Source: Paenibacillus xylanilyticus (GTDB taxonomy: Bacteria > Bacillota > Bacilli > Paenibacillales > Paenibacillaceae). From it: a DNA stretch of 64,000 nt. Shown here one piece after another: positions 44,423-52,620 of the stretch. A program made the translations under genes and the position numbers. Position 1 is the first letter of the stretch. Every line of letters begins with the position of its first letter. The DNA is taken from positions 124,001 to 188,000 of the forward strand of contig NZ_JABMCB010000178.1 of assembly GCF_013359935.1 (NCBI RefSeq), given 5' to 3'. Under the pieces are notes generated by a model. The model ran no database searches. It had not been told where the DNA came from and saw only the letters and a program-made list of their open reading frames with translations.

Positions 44423-46250
44423 GCACGTTATCCCCTTTCTCCTGAAGCGGTATCGTAATCGTTGCGGCTAAGCCATGCCCTAAACTTCCGTAAACGCTCA
44501 AACTGGCGGCTTGACCATAAATAAGGTGGAGTCGCTGTGCGATATTGGTAAGCCCTAAGTTGTCTTCCGCGTTACAGCGCAGGGATTCGCTAGAGGGTAT
44601 CTGGGATAATGACTCGTTCCATTCATCAATTTCTTCTTGGCTCAGACCTTTCCCATTATCTCGAACGGTAAGCAGCAATTCTTGATCAAACTGTAAGGCC
44701 GATACCCAAATCGTTCCCCCATCCTCCTGTCCTTCAATTCCGTGGTAAACTGCATTCTCCACCAGTGGCTGCAAAATTAATTTGGGGATTGGACAGCTCA
44801 TTACCTCTTCTTCAAATTCAAAAATGACCTCCAGCCTACCGTCAAACCGTACCTGTTGAATGCGTACATAAGATTGGACAAAAGCTATCTCCTCCTGCAG
44901 GAGAACAATCCGGTCCACCTTATCAATCGTGTAACGAAGCAACTTGCCAAGTGCCGTCACCATATGGGACACTTCTGCATGCTTCCTGCGGATGGCCATC
45001 ATATTAATAGACTCGAGCGTGTTGTATATAAAATGAGGATGAATTTGGCTTTGCAATGCTGACAGCTCTGCTTCCCTCTCCCGAATACCGAGCAGAAAAA
45101 CCTCGTTAAACAAGCGGTGAATCTCTTCCATCATTCGGTTAAACCCCCGGCTGATCTGTCCGAATTCATCACTGCTGAAGCTCGTCACACGTTGGGTGAA
45201 ATCCCCCTGCTCCACACGAATCATATTCTGCTTCAGACTAATTAACGGCCTTGTTACTCGGTAGGATAATAGAGCAGCCAGAATGGCTACTGCTGCCATG
45301 CACAGAACAGCGAACCCAAACGTGAACGTAAGCATTTCTCCTGATTCCTTCTGAATGACAGAACTGGGTGTAAGACTAATCACTGATAGTCCTGAATAAT
45401 TTGAATGGTGCTGTACATACAGATAGGAACTCCCATCCAGTACCACCTTTTGGTTTCCTGCATAACCCTGAAGTTGTCCATGCTGCAGCAGTTGGTTGTA
45501 CGCGGACCGTCCACCGATTGAAGTTCGCTCAAACACAAGGCGCTGTTTGCTGTCCACAATCATGAGACTCGCATTTTCCTCAAAATTCAGATTGGACAGC
45601 AGCTGGCGAAAGGCGTCCAGCCGGATATCAATCAGGATATATCCCAGCCGTTTGAGGGTGCTTGGATCACGGATCTCTCGAGCAACGGAGATATAGGCTT
45701 CTTCATTCTTGCCTGTGTAATAACTTGGATTATGCGGAGGGAGCAGTCGCCACTCCCCCTCTGAGCCTCCAAGCTCTGCAAACCAATCATCCTGCCTGCT
45801 GTCCCATACCGGCTTCACCGCTAACGAATCCAGGTTGGAGAACAGGATGCCACTGTTCGAGATGAGGTGGATGCCCCGAATTTCGGGGCGATCATAGGCT
45901 TGACCCGAAGTATAGAGCTTCATCTTTAAGTAATCGTCAGACTTTGCCCACGTAGCAGTCCCCATTGGGGCATTGTATTTCCCCAGAATGCCCAGCACCA
46001 TCTGATCGTAGAGCGGCAGAAGTGATAAACGCTCGAAATCCTTAAGCAGCCGATTCAGATTGGTGTTAATCTGGCGAATAATATCAATAGTGAACTGCTC
46101 GGTTTTACGATCAATCGTCTGTGAAAAATGGTGATAGTTGACCCATCCCTGCAAACTTAGCGGAAGCAAAGTCAGTACCAAAAACAACACCAGCAGCTTG
46201 GTGCGCAGGTTCATGTTTCTTTTCGAATAATCTAGTGCTTTGTCCATCAT
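44415..46250 (-). CDS. YesM-type sensor histidine kinase
   Basis: A 611-residue membrane kinase: helix at about 15-35, a large extracellular dCache-like domain to about residue 300, second helix (about 305-325), HAMP linker (VTRPLISLKQNMIRVEQGDF), then the His_kinase motif LQSQIHPHFIYNTLESINMM with the phosphorylated His and an HATPase domain with VRDNGKGLS. GGGAGG precedes the start. It forms a two-component system with the overlapping YesN gene; the large outside domain should sense a sugar or its binding protein. Confidence 0.93.
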   Translation of the reverse strand: MMDKALDYSKRNMNLRTKLLVLFLVLTLLPLSLQGWVNYHHFSQTIDRKTEQFTIDIIRQINTNLNRLLKDFERLSLLPLYDQMVLGILGKYNAPMGTATWAKSDDYLKMKLYTSGQAYDRPEIRGIHLISNSGILFSNLDSLAVKPVWDSRQDDWFAELGGSEGEWRLLPPHNPSYYTGKNEEAYISVAREIRDPSTLKRLGYILIDIRLDAFRQLLSNLNFEENASLMIVDSKQRLVFERTSIGGRSAYNQLLQHGQLQGYAGNQKVVLDGSSYLYVQHHSNYSGLSVISLTPSSVIQKESGEMLTFTFGFAVLCMAAVAILAALLSYRVTRPLISLKQNMIRVEQGDFTQRVTSFSSDEFGQISRGFNRMMEEIHRLFNEVFLLGIREREAELSALQSQIHPHFIYNTLESINMMAIRRKHAEVSHMVTALGKLLRYTIDKVDRIVLLQEEIAFVQSYVRIQQVRFDGRLEVIFEFEEEVMSCPIPKLILQPLVENAVYHGIEGQEDGGTIWVSALQFDQELLLTVRDNGKGLSQEEIDEWNESLSQIPSSESLRCNAEDNLGLTNIAQRLHLIYGQAASLSVYGSLGHGLAATITIPLQEKGDNVHV

Positions 46251-46410
46251 TCACTGGATCCTCCCTCTCCCGTCATTCAAGAATTGCTTCAAAAAAATAG
46301 GAACGAATTGGATTTAATCATATTCAGTTTTAATGATGGTTAGCTATCCTGCCAACATCTCAATGGGTGCGGAATTTCAAGAGATGCAAGCTTCACCTCA
46401 TCAAAAACAA

Positions 46411-46446
46411 AAACAGCCGACTGTATCGCTGACAGTCGACTGTTTT
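46411..46446. terminator. Terminator-like hairpin
   Basis: AACAGCCGACTGT (46412-46424) pairs with ACAGTCGACTGTT (46432-46444), one mismatch, with T tracts on both strands. It insulates the YesMN operon from the small-gene cluster. Confidence 0.7.
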
Positions 46447-46535
46447 ATATAAACGAATCTGGTCAATCAAAAGGGGACGCAATTTATCCAGTAGATGGAT
46501 GGTATAGCGCTGTGTCGTTTTATCCAACTAAAAAA

Positions 46536-46560
46536 GCCGACTGCATTATGCAATCGGCTG
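46536..46560 (-). terminator. Terminator overlapping the 3' end of the Spo0E-like gene
   Basis: AGCCGA (46536-46541) pairs with TCGGCT (46555-46560) around TGCAT/ATGCA, followed on the minus strand by TTTTTTAGTT. The stem includes the last codons of the gene. Confidence 0.75.
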
Positions 46561-46737
46561 TCTATTCATATATTGTTGTTTTCTATATTTGAATCGGTTA
46601 TATTCATTGATCAGTTCGTCCAGTACCATGGATTGTTGAAGGACTTTGTAGTCTTGCATGCCATGATGCTCCGCCAAACGACTTAATTCTTGCCTGTTCC
46701 GTTCAATCTGGTCTACAACCTGACTTGGTCCTTTCAT
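46546..46737 (-). CDS. Spo0E-family aspartyl-phosphate phosphatase
   Basis: A 63-residue two-helix protein. IERNRQELSRLAEHHGM and the signature SMVLDELINEYNRF (SxxLDxLI) are those of Spo0E/YisI/YnzD phosphatases, which dephosphorylate Spo0A~P and delay sporulation. I prefer ATG 46737, with GGGGGG 8 bases upstream; a GTG nine bases earlier is less likely. The leader and protein resemble the next gene, so the two are tandem paralogues. Confidence 0.85.
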   Translation of the reverse strand: MKGPSQVVDQIERNRQELSRLAEHHGMQDYKVLQQSMVLDELINEYNRFKYRKQQYMNRQPIA

Positions 46738-46966
46738 AGCATGCACCCCCCTCTTTGTAGACCATTTTAGGATAGATTGCCAAAAAATTCATATTTTTTT
46801 CCTTTGCAAATTAAAAAGTTTATTTACATAGTTATTCTTTCATAATCAAGCATTTTGCATCAGTTCTCTAACAAACTCAAAACCATCAATATGTAGATCG
46901 AAAAAAATATAACTGTCCACATATCGTATCCCTGAACGCATTTAATTCATTACTCAAAAAATTTTC

Positions 46967-47143
46967 TTAGAGAGTTTCACACTTACTAACAGCATTCATT
47001 TTGTAATGGTTATTAATTAGTTCGTCCAGTATTCTGGACTGAAGAAGAACTTTATGGTGCTGCATGCCATGATTTTGCACCAAGCGACGCAGCTCTTGTC
47101 TGTTCAGTTCGATATGTTCCTTGTGCCATTCTACTTCTTTCAT
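46967..47143 (-). CDS. Spo0E-family aspartyl-phosphate phosphatase
   Basis: A 58-residue protein with IELNRQELRRLVQNHGM and SRILDELINNHYK, the Spo0E signature. ATG 47143 has AAGGGG 8 bases upstream; the sequence context GGGGTGCATG is shared with the paralogue at 46546. Ends about 140 bp after the upstream HTH-TPR gene. Likely acts on Spo0A~P or a related response regulator. Confidence 0.85.
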   Translation of the reverse strand: MKEVEWHKEHIELNRQELRRLVQNHGMQHHKVLLQSRILDELINNHYKMNAVSKCETL

Positions 47144-47282
47144 GCCATGCACCCCTTTTTCAACATATTTTAGGGGAAGTTATCACAAGAAAATACTCTG
47201 GAAATAGATGCAAATAGACCGATACGCAAGTTAATGAAAAAAGCTGGATGCACAACAATTTCCCCTAAATTGATTATAAGTC

Positions 47283-48653
47283 TTATACTCCAAAATGTTG
47301 GGTACTTAGACTATCCATTAGCAAACTATACTGTTTTTCCTGCGAGTCACTGGCATGATTTCTGAACTTTCCATATAAATCAATAGATCTTATAGACATT
47401 AAGTCATCATCACTGGCAGATGAGAGCTTCAAACTGATGAGTAAATTCTCCATTCCTTGTTTGTACTTTTGTTGGCTGAGCCTATATTTCGCAAGTTCAT
47501 AGTAAAATCGTATATACCTATGATTTATTACCTGATCAGTATATGTCCCTTTTACATATTCCTCTGTATTGAATTGTTTAATGTAGGGATCGAATCTCTC
47601 CAACGCAAAATCGATATCTAGTGCGTGTTGATTGGCTGCTTGTACAATAGTCACGAAGGCAGTTAAAATCTCCTGAGGATGATCATTGAGATAATCCAGA
47701 TAAGATTCAAGCACCTTATGATTTCCTAACAACATTTGATATAAATATCGATTCCCCTTAGCCCAACTCTGAAAACGCTCTATTAATTCTTGCTCTTCTT
47801 CAGTCGGGTTTGGAATTTCAATGACTCGTTCATAAATATCGGTGTATTCTAAAGCCTTTTCATATTCTTGGCGAGCTTCACACACACCTGCCTTCAGTAA
47901 GTTTGCATATGCTTTGTACGTGAATAAGGGATAAAACGCAATTCTTTGTCTGCTTTTTCGTCTTCGAGATTGAAGACTAAGTTGAAAATCAACTTTTCTT
48001 TCCAGCTCATCAGCCAGATAATAAACCTTATCCCAGAGGTGTATTGTGAGGTATATATTGGCCAAGTCTTTAATTGCATCCAGTTGTATTTCCTCATCCA
48101 ACTTTTCTACATAAGGTTCCATGTGAACTGCAGCGCTTAGATTATCGAATTTGCTCATGGTTTTATTGATTGAAAAAATGCGGTACTGACATAAAGCCAA
48201 CCGTTCAGAGTGCTGATATTTCTCACTGTCAGCCACGCATTCATACAAAATAAGTGCTGCTTCATTCATCTCTTCGTTATAGATCTTCTCAGCCATTTCA
48301 AACAATTCTGAAGTATAAGATCGATCATCGGTTACCTGGACCACAACCTTTTTAATACAATCCAGCTTGTTTAGTTCGGCGCACCGATATAAAAAAGGTT
48401 CCAAGCGTCTCCAATGTGGGGCAGTTTCCACGAAACATTCCACGCAGTACATCTCATAGAAGTATCCCTTTTCAAGTCCCATACCAGCAGTAATTTGATC
48501 CAATTGATTCATGGCTATAGGTCTGCTTCCTTTAAGTATGGCACTCATCGTACCAACATTAACTCCACAGATACTAGAAAATTGTTGAAGTTTGTACCCC
48601 TTAACCTTGATATGATTTTCTATATGCGAGCGTATCGTAGGTGCAAGTTGCAA
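47283..48653 (-). CDS. HTH-TPR receptor-type regulator, RRNPP/AimR-like (paralogue 1)
   Basis: About 456 residues. An N-terminal XRE-type HTH (KLQQFSSICGVNVGTMSAIL, about residues 18-60) is followed by a helical TPR region to the C-terminus, the build of peptide-sensing RRNPP regulators and of the AimR-like (Alo) receptors of Paenibacillus. TTG 48653 aligns with the start of the paralogue at 50304 and has GGGGGTGAG nearby. No exported-peptide gene overlaps its 3' end, unlike the paralogue, so it may be an orphan receptor. AT-rich throughout. Shares its promoter sequence with the paralogue. Confidence 0.82.
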   Translation of the reverse strand: MQLAPTIRSHIENHIKVKGYKLQQFSSICGVNVGTMSAILKGSRPIAMNQLDQITAGMGLEKGYFYEMYCVECFVETAPHWRRLEPFLYRCAELNKLDCIKKVVVQVTDDRSYTSELFEMAEKIYNEEMNEAALILYECVADSEKYQHSERLALCQYRIFSINKTMSKFDNLSAAVHMEPYVEKLDEEIQLDAIKDLANIYLTIHLWDKVYYLADELERKVDFQLSLQSRRRKSRQRIAFYPLFTYKAYANLLKAGVCEARQEYEKALEYTDIYERVIEIPNPTEEEQELIERFQSWAKGNRYLYQMLLGNHKVLESYLDYLNDHPQEILTAFVTIVQAANQHALDIDFALERFDPYIKQFNTEEYVKGTYTDQVINHRYIRFYYELAKYRLSQQKYKQGMENLLISLKLSSASDDDLMSIRSIDLYGKFRNHASDSQEKQYSLLMDSLSTQHFGV

Positions 48654-48710
48654 ATATCTCACCCCCAACAATCCAAACTTCTTAATGATATGCCATGTAT
48701 AGTAAATGTA

Positions 48711-48739
48711 ATTTTAATCCTGTATTTTACAACGGTCAA
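48711..48739 (-). promoter_or_regulatory. Promoter of HTH-TPR gene 1, shared with gene 2
   Basis: -35 TTGACC (48734-48739) and -10 TAAAAT (48711-48716), 17 bp apart. The spacer is nearly identical to that of 50359-50387. Confidence 0.75.
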
Positions 48740-48755
48740 TCATCACTACTATAAT

Positions 48756-48795
48756 AAAAACAGCGCGTCCTAAATTTAGGAACCGCACTGTTTTT
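48756..48795 (-). terminator. Terminator after the peptide gene
   Basis: AAAAACAGCGCG pairs with CGCACTGTTTTT (one G-U type mismatch) enclosing the palindrome TCCTAAATTTAGGA. It ends the receptor-peptide unit 30 bp after the peptide stop. Confidence 0.85.
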
Positions 48796-48824
48796 AATGA
48801 AATCTTTTAATAACACACGATTAT

Positions 48825-48956
48825 TTACAAATCTCCTGTTCCATGTTGAGAGGAAAGTGTGTGCATAGGAGATGTATTTGTTACTGAACCTTCCAGGGGA
48901 AGGGTAATGAGAAAGAAACTAAGCAAGACTATATACAGGATATTCCTTTTTTTCAT
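48825..48956 (-). CDS. Exported pro-peptide overlapping HTH-TPR gene 2 (probable quorum-sensing peptide)
   Basis: A 43-residue product too short for usual gene callers. It starts MKKRNILYIVLLSFFLITL, a textbook secretion signal, then PLEGSVTNTSPMHTL and ends SSQHGTGDL*. The ATG at 48956 has GGAGGT 11 bases upstream inside the receptor gene, overlapping it by 38 bases in another frame; a terminator follows. Receptor gene followed by an overlapping short gene for an exported, C-terminally processed peptide is the layout of AimR-AimP, Rap-Phr and the Paenibacillus Alo pairs. The active peptide is most likely within the last 6-10 residues. Not experimentally shown. Confidence 0.8.
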   Translation of the reverse strand: MKKRNILYIVLLSFFLITLPLEGSVTNTSPMHTLSSQHGTGDL

Positions 48957-50304
48957 AATAATTCTCTACCTCCGTCATTAATGAATGATATTGACTTTCA
49001 ATTTCCTTACTTGCCTTATTTCTATACTTCTCATATAGAGCCACACAATGAATAATATCAGATTGATTGTTTATCTTTATAGCAGAAGCTAAACATTCCA
49101 TAAGTTGTTTCATGCCTTCCTCGTATCTACCACGAGCAAGGTGATATATGGACAATTCAACTAAAAAAGTTATATAAAGATCCAATTTGACTTGTTTACT
49201 ATAACCTTGAATTAAGGTATCTACCGATGTCATTTGAACACCAAATTTATCAAGAACCTCATCCACGTCCATATCATACTTGTTCGCTGCCTCCATGATG
49301 TTAACCAGGGCAGGTAATAACTCTTTTTGATTTCTTTCAATAAAATCGACATAGGCTGGCAGAACATTTTTATCTCCCATTAATAAATGATAGAGATACG
49401 TATTGGCCTCTTCCCAACCTTTGAATTTAATAATATAAAAAATATCCTCATCATCAGGTTCTATAATTTTAATTAAGTCTGCGTATGCCTTTGTATAGCG
49501 TAAAGCTTCCTCATACTTGCCTAACCTTTCACTTGCAGTTGCCTTGAGCAGGCTTGAATAGGCTTTGTACACAAACAACGGATATGAAGTTACCCTGCTT
49601 GCTTTATCTACATTCTTCTTGGTGTAAGTTTGTATAATTTCGGCTTTACGACCCAATTCATCAGCCAGTGTGAACAACTTGTCCCAATAGCGGAGAGCGG
49701 AGTATGTATTCGCCAGATCCTTGATTGCATCCAGCTGTCGCTCTTCGTCCAGCCGGTTAATATACGGCTCGAAGTGAACGGCTGCTCTAAGATTCTCATG
49801 CTGGTCCTGGCCCAGAGACAAGGTGAAGATACGATACTGGCACAACGCCAGACGTTCGGAGTGCTGGTACTTCTCACACTCGGCAACACATTCGTACAAC
49901 ATCCGCGCAGCCTTCTTCTGTCCGCGTTCAAACATGGACTCGGCCAGCTCAAACAATTCGGAAACATAAGAGCGATCATCCGTCACTTGCTGAATTACCC
50001 TCTGTATACAGTCCAGCTTGTCCAGCTCGGCACAGCGCAGCAGGAACGGCTCCAACCTTCGCCAGTGCGGCGCAGATTCCACAAAACATTCAGCACCATA
50101 TATTTCGTAGAAGTGGCCTTCCTCCAGCTTCATGCCCTGGGTGATGAGGTCCAATTGAGCCATGGCAATCGGCCGTGTCCCTTTGATAATCGCACTTAAA
50201 GTCCCGGCGTTAACCCCCGATATATCAGCAAAGTATTGTAGGGTATACCCTTGTTTCCTGATGTAATCCTCAATATTTGAGCGTATCGTAGTTGTAGGTT
50301 CCAT
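48919..50304 (-). CDS. HTH-TPR receptor-type regulator, RRNPP/AimR-like (paralogue 2)
   Basis: A 461-residue protein. HTH at about residues 13-60 (TLQYFADISGVNAGTLSAII) and a TPR-like helical body to the end, strongly similar to paralogue 1 (for example APHWRRLEPFL and KYQHSERLALCQYRIF in both). ATG 50304 has GGAGG 8 bases upstream. The first half of the gene has ordinary base composition while the second half (below about 49640) is markedly AT-rich, as if the peptide-binding half came from another source. Overlaps the pro-peptide gene at its 3' end, so it is the likely receptor for that peptide. Confidence 0.85.
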   Translation of the reverse strand: MEPTTTIRSNIEDYIRKQGYTLQYFADISGVNAGTLSAIIKGTRPIAMAQLDLITQGMKLEEGHFYEIYGAECFVESAPHWRRLEPFLLRCAELDKLDCIQRVIQQVTDDRSYVSELFELAESMFERGQKKAARMLYECVAECEKYQHSERLALCQYRIFTLSLGQDQHENLRAAVHFEPYINRLDEERQLDAIKDLANTYSALRYWDKLFTLADELGRKAEIIQTYTKKNVDKASRVTSYPLFVYKAYSSLLKATASERLGKYEEALRYTKAYADLIKIIEPDDEDIFYIIKFKGWEEANTYLYHLLMGDKNVLPAYVDFIERNQKELLPALVNIMEAANKYDMDVDEVLDKFGVQMTSVDTLIQGYSKQVKLDLYITFLVELSIYHLARGRYEEGMKQLMECLASAIKINNQSDIIHCVALYEKYRNKASKEIESQYHSLMTEVENYYEKKEYPVYSLA

Positions 50305-50358
50305 GTCTCCCACCTCCACAATGAAAATCCAGAAATTTGAATTTATATGATATGCACA

Positions 50359-50387
50359 ATTTTAATCCTAAATTTTACAGCGGTCAA
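50359..50387 (-). promoter_or_regulatory. Promoter of HTH-TPR gene 2, shared with gene 1
   Basis: -35 TTGACC (50382-50387) and -10 TAAAAT (50359-50364), spacer 17 bp. The string TGTAAAAT...AGGATTAAAATT is common to both receptor genes, suggesting a shared operator, perhaps for the receptors themselves. Confidence 0.75.
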
Positions 50388-50569
50388 TAACAATCGTGGC
50401 AATTTCCTTCACATTTAGACATTTTTGCTGAATATATCCCGTCTTATAGAAAAAATCCATTAGAAGAATAGGAGCGGACATGTTAAAGTAAGTTCAACTC
50501 ATAATATCCTACTATTTCCATAGGATTAAACAAAACAGATTCGCCAATTCCGTTCAAGGAGAAGGTCAG

Positions 50570-51694
50570 ATGAAATTTGCCTTGTTTAGCCTCATGATGA
50601 ACCTCCCCAATGCGGTAACCGGTGAAGCACTGACCGCACAACAGAAATTCCATAACATTCTGGAACAAGCCAGACTGGCCGAGCGTTTGGGCTTCGATGC
50701 ATATGGAATTGGGGAACGGCACGGTGCGCCTTTTCTGTCATCCTCGCCGCCTGTTGTACTGACCGCTGTAGCTGCTGCTACCTCCCGCATTCGTTTGCTA
50801 ACAACCGTCACTGTGCTCAGCGTGTTGGATCCGGTTCGGGTTGCCGAAGATTATGCAACACTAGATCAATTATCCGGTGGGCGGCTGGAGATGATCATCG
50901 GAAAAGGCAATGACCCTCGGCACTATCCGCTGTTTGGCATTCGTGAGGAGGAACAGTGGGTTTCACTTGGTGAACGCTATGAGCTGCTAAAGCGCCTGTG
51001 GACGGAGGAGAATGTAACCTGGCAGGGAACGTATCGCCCGCCTCTCCACGATGTTACCACTTGGCCGCGCCCTCTCCAACAATCCATTCCGATCTGGCAT
51101 GGCAGCGCATCGAGTACACTCTCCACCGAGCTGGCAGCGAAATACGGCGAACCACTCTTCTCCTCGAATTCTTTTCATCCACAGGCAAAATACAAAGCGT
51201 TGATTGACCACTATCGGGAACGTCTTGATTATTATGGTCATGATGCGAATCGTGCGGTGATCGGTTCCGGAGCGGGGAGCCTGTACCTTGCGAATACACG
51301 TGAGGAAGCGATTCGTCGCTATACGCCTTATTATAATGCTTTTCACGCAACCGCTGCCGCCCAGCACAACCAGTCACCCTTCACAGACCTGGAGGATAAC
51401 ATCGCTCGCGGTCCTGTGCTCATTGGTAGTCCTGAACAGGTTATTGTGAAAATCATGGATTACCATGCCGCTTTTGGACATCAGGTGCTCAGCATCAGCG
51501 TAGATGGACTCAGTCATAGCGAGCAGCTAGAGCAGGTTGAGCGCTTTGCCCAGGACGTAGCGCCCGTATTACGACGTGAATTACCGAATTCGGTATGGAA
51601 CGATCCCCCGGTATTAAGCCGGCAAATACCTTCCCCTGCCTCCCATTCTTCCGCCACATGGCCCTCAGCCATCTCCCCTACATTCCAGATATAA
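50570..51694 (+). CDS. LLM-class flavin-dependent monooxygenase
   Basis: A 374-residue luciferase-like (beta/alpha)8 enzyme using reduced flavin. Typical segments: ARLAERLGFDAYGIGERHG, TSRIRLLTTVTVLS, DQLSGGRLEMIIGKGND and the ending LIGSPEQVIVKIMDYHAAFG. AAGGAGAAGG precedes the ATG. The last 30 residues are Pro/Ser-rich and look like a non-conserved tail. Substrate unknown; these enzymes oxidise alkanesulfonates, nitriloacetate and similar small molecules. Confidence 0.9.
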   Translation: MKFALFSLMMNLPNAVTGEALTAQQKFHNILEQARLAERLGFDAYGIGERHGAPFLSSSPPVVLTAVAAATSRIRLLTTVTVLSVLDPVRVAEDYATLDQLSGGRLEMIIGKGNDPRHYPLFGIREEEQWVSLGERYELLKRLWTEENVTWQGTYRPPLHDVTTWPRPLQQSIPIWHGSASSTLSTELAAKYGEPLFSSNSFHPQAKYKALIDHYRERLDYYGHDANRAVIGSGAGSLYLANTREEAIRRYTPYYNAFHATAAAQHNQSPFTDLEDNIARGPVLIGSPEQVIVKIMDYHAAFGHQVLSISVDGLSHSEQLEQVERFAQDVAPVLRRELPNSVWNDPPVLSRQIPSPASHSSATWPSAISPTFQI

Positions 51695-51723
51695 GTCCTC
51701 ACTCAGATACACATATCAAATTC

Positions 51724-51748
51724 AGGGTGATTCGTGAGAATCACCCTG
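51724..51748. terminator. Bidirectional terminator
   Basis: Perfect 11-bp stem CAGGGTGATTC with GAATCACCCTG and a 4-nt loop, between convergent genes. Confidence 0.8.
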
Positions 51749-51780
51749 TTCCTCCCTTATTCGACGTTCTTTTCTTTTAT

Positions 51781-52359
51781 TTAAGTGGACTTAATCCCTG
51801 CAAACAGAGAATTCAAAAGTCTCTCTACAAACTCACTATCCATCGGTTCGCCAGTCACCAACATGCGATAAAAAACCGGCCCGTAAACGAGATCGATGCA
51901 CAAGCCGATGTCCAAATCACTTTTTAATTCACCTCGCGTTACACCTTTCTCTATAATTCCCCACGCTTCACGCCGACGAGGCTGAATGTATCTGGTCCGA
52001 TATTCTACCGCAAGACCTGGATCTGACTGTCCTTCTCCAATGATCTCAGTAATAGCCTTACCGTCCAGACTCGTCAAAAATTGAATCATATTGCTCGCAT
52101 GAATGCGTACATCTTCAAATACCGATCCTGTATCCGGGACAGGCAATCTTGCTGTCATGGCAGACATGTATCCGTCCATAATGACAGCCCCTTTGTTGGG
52201 CCACCATTTGTATATCGTCGCTTTGCTCACTTGAGCACGCTCCGCTATCTTTTCAACCGTAATCGCTGCAAAACCATGCTCCAGCAGCAGCTCATAGGCG
52301 GCTGCAAGAATGGCATTCTGGGTTTCCATGTTGCGGGGACGTCCTCTTTTGGCTGTCAT
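51781..52359 (-). CDS. TetR-family repressor
   Basis: A 192-residue repressor. The HTH (about residues 10-55) reads ILAAAYELLLEHGFAAITVE and VSKATIYKWWPNKGAVI; the C-terminal domain resembles the TetR_C_33-like type. AAGGAGGG precedes the ATG. It is divergent from an MFS efflux gene, with three similar palindromic operators in the 261-bp space, so it very probably represses itself and the transporter until an inducer binds. Confidence 0.92.
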   Translation of the reverse strand: MTAKRGRPRNMETQNAILAAAYELLLEHGFAAITVEKIAERAQVSKATIYKWWPNKGAVIMDGYMSAMTARLPVPDTGSVFEDVRIHASNMIQFLTSLDGKAITEIIGEGQSDPGLAVEYRTRYIQPRRREAWGIIEKGVTRGELKSDLDIGLCIDLVYGPVFYRMLVTGEPMDSEFVERLLNSLFAGIKST

Positions 52360-52403
52360 CTGAATCCCTCCTTGAGGTAACCATCACCATCAAATTTTCT
52401 TAA

Positions 52404-52416
52404 AAACGATACGTTC
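52404..52416. promoter_or_regulatory. TetR operator 1 (regulator-proximal)
   Basis: AAACGATACGTTC, reading GAACGTATCGTTT on the other strand, matches operators 2 and 3. Confidence 0.65.
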
Positions 52417-52507
52417 ATTATACTAAAATGCCCACCACATAAACAGTTCCGCCTTCTCGTGATTGCTGCTTACCCAGAATAAAATAGTTATGCCTATTTA
52501 CAATACT

Positions 52508-52520
52508 AAACGTATCGTTT
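52508..52520. promoter_or_regulatory. TetR operator 2
   Basis: AAACGTATCGTTT, nearly perfect palindrome and the likely best site. Confidence 0.7.
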
Positions 52521-52540
52521 ATTATATGTTTGTAATTAGT

Positions 52541-52553
52541 GAACGACACGTTT
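52541..52553. promoter_or_regulatory. TetR operator 3 (transporter-proximal)
   Basis: GAACGACACGTTT, same motif with two changes, 33 bp from operator 2. Confidence 0.6.
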
Positions 52554-52620
52554 AGAAATTAAGGATTCAAGCTGCATTGACCCATAATGAAACTAATCTA
52601 ATACCATGTGGAGGATGATA

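Noticed and set aside
47198..47240. Short GTG or TTG frames after HTH-TPR gene 1 as a possible signal peptide gene
   Set aside because: About 27-35 codons but without a clear secretion signal (HPAFFINLRIG...) and no overlap as in gene 2; not convincing as a pro-peptide.
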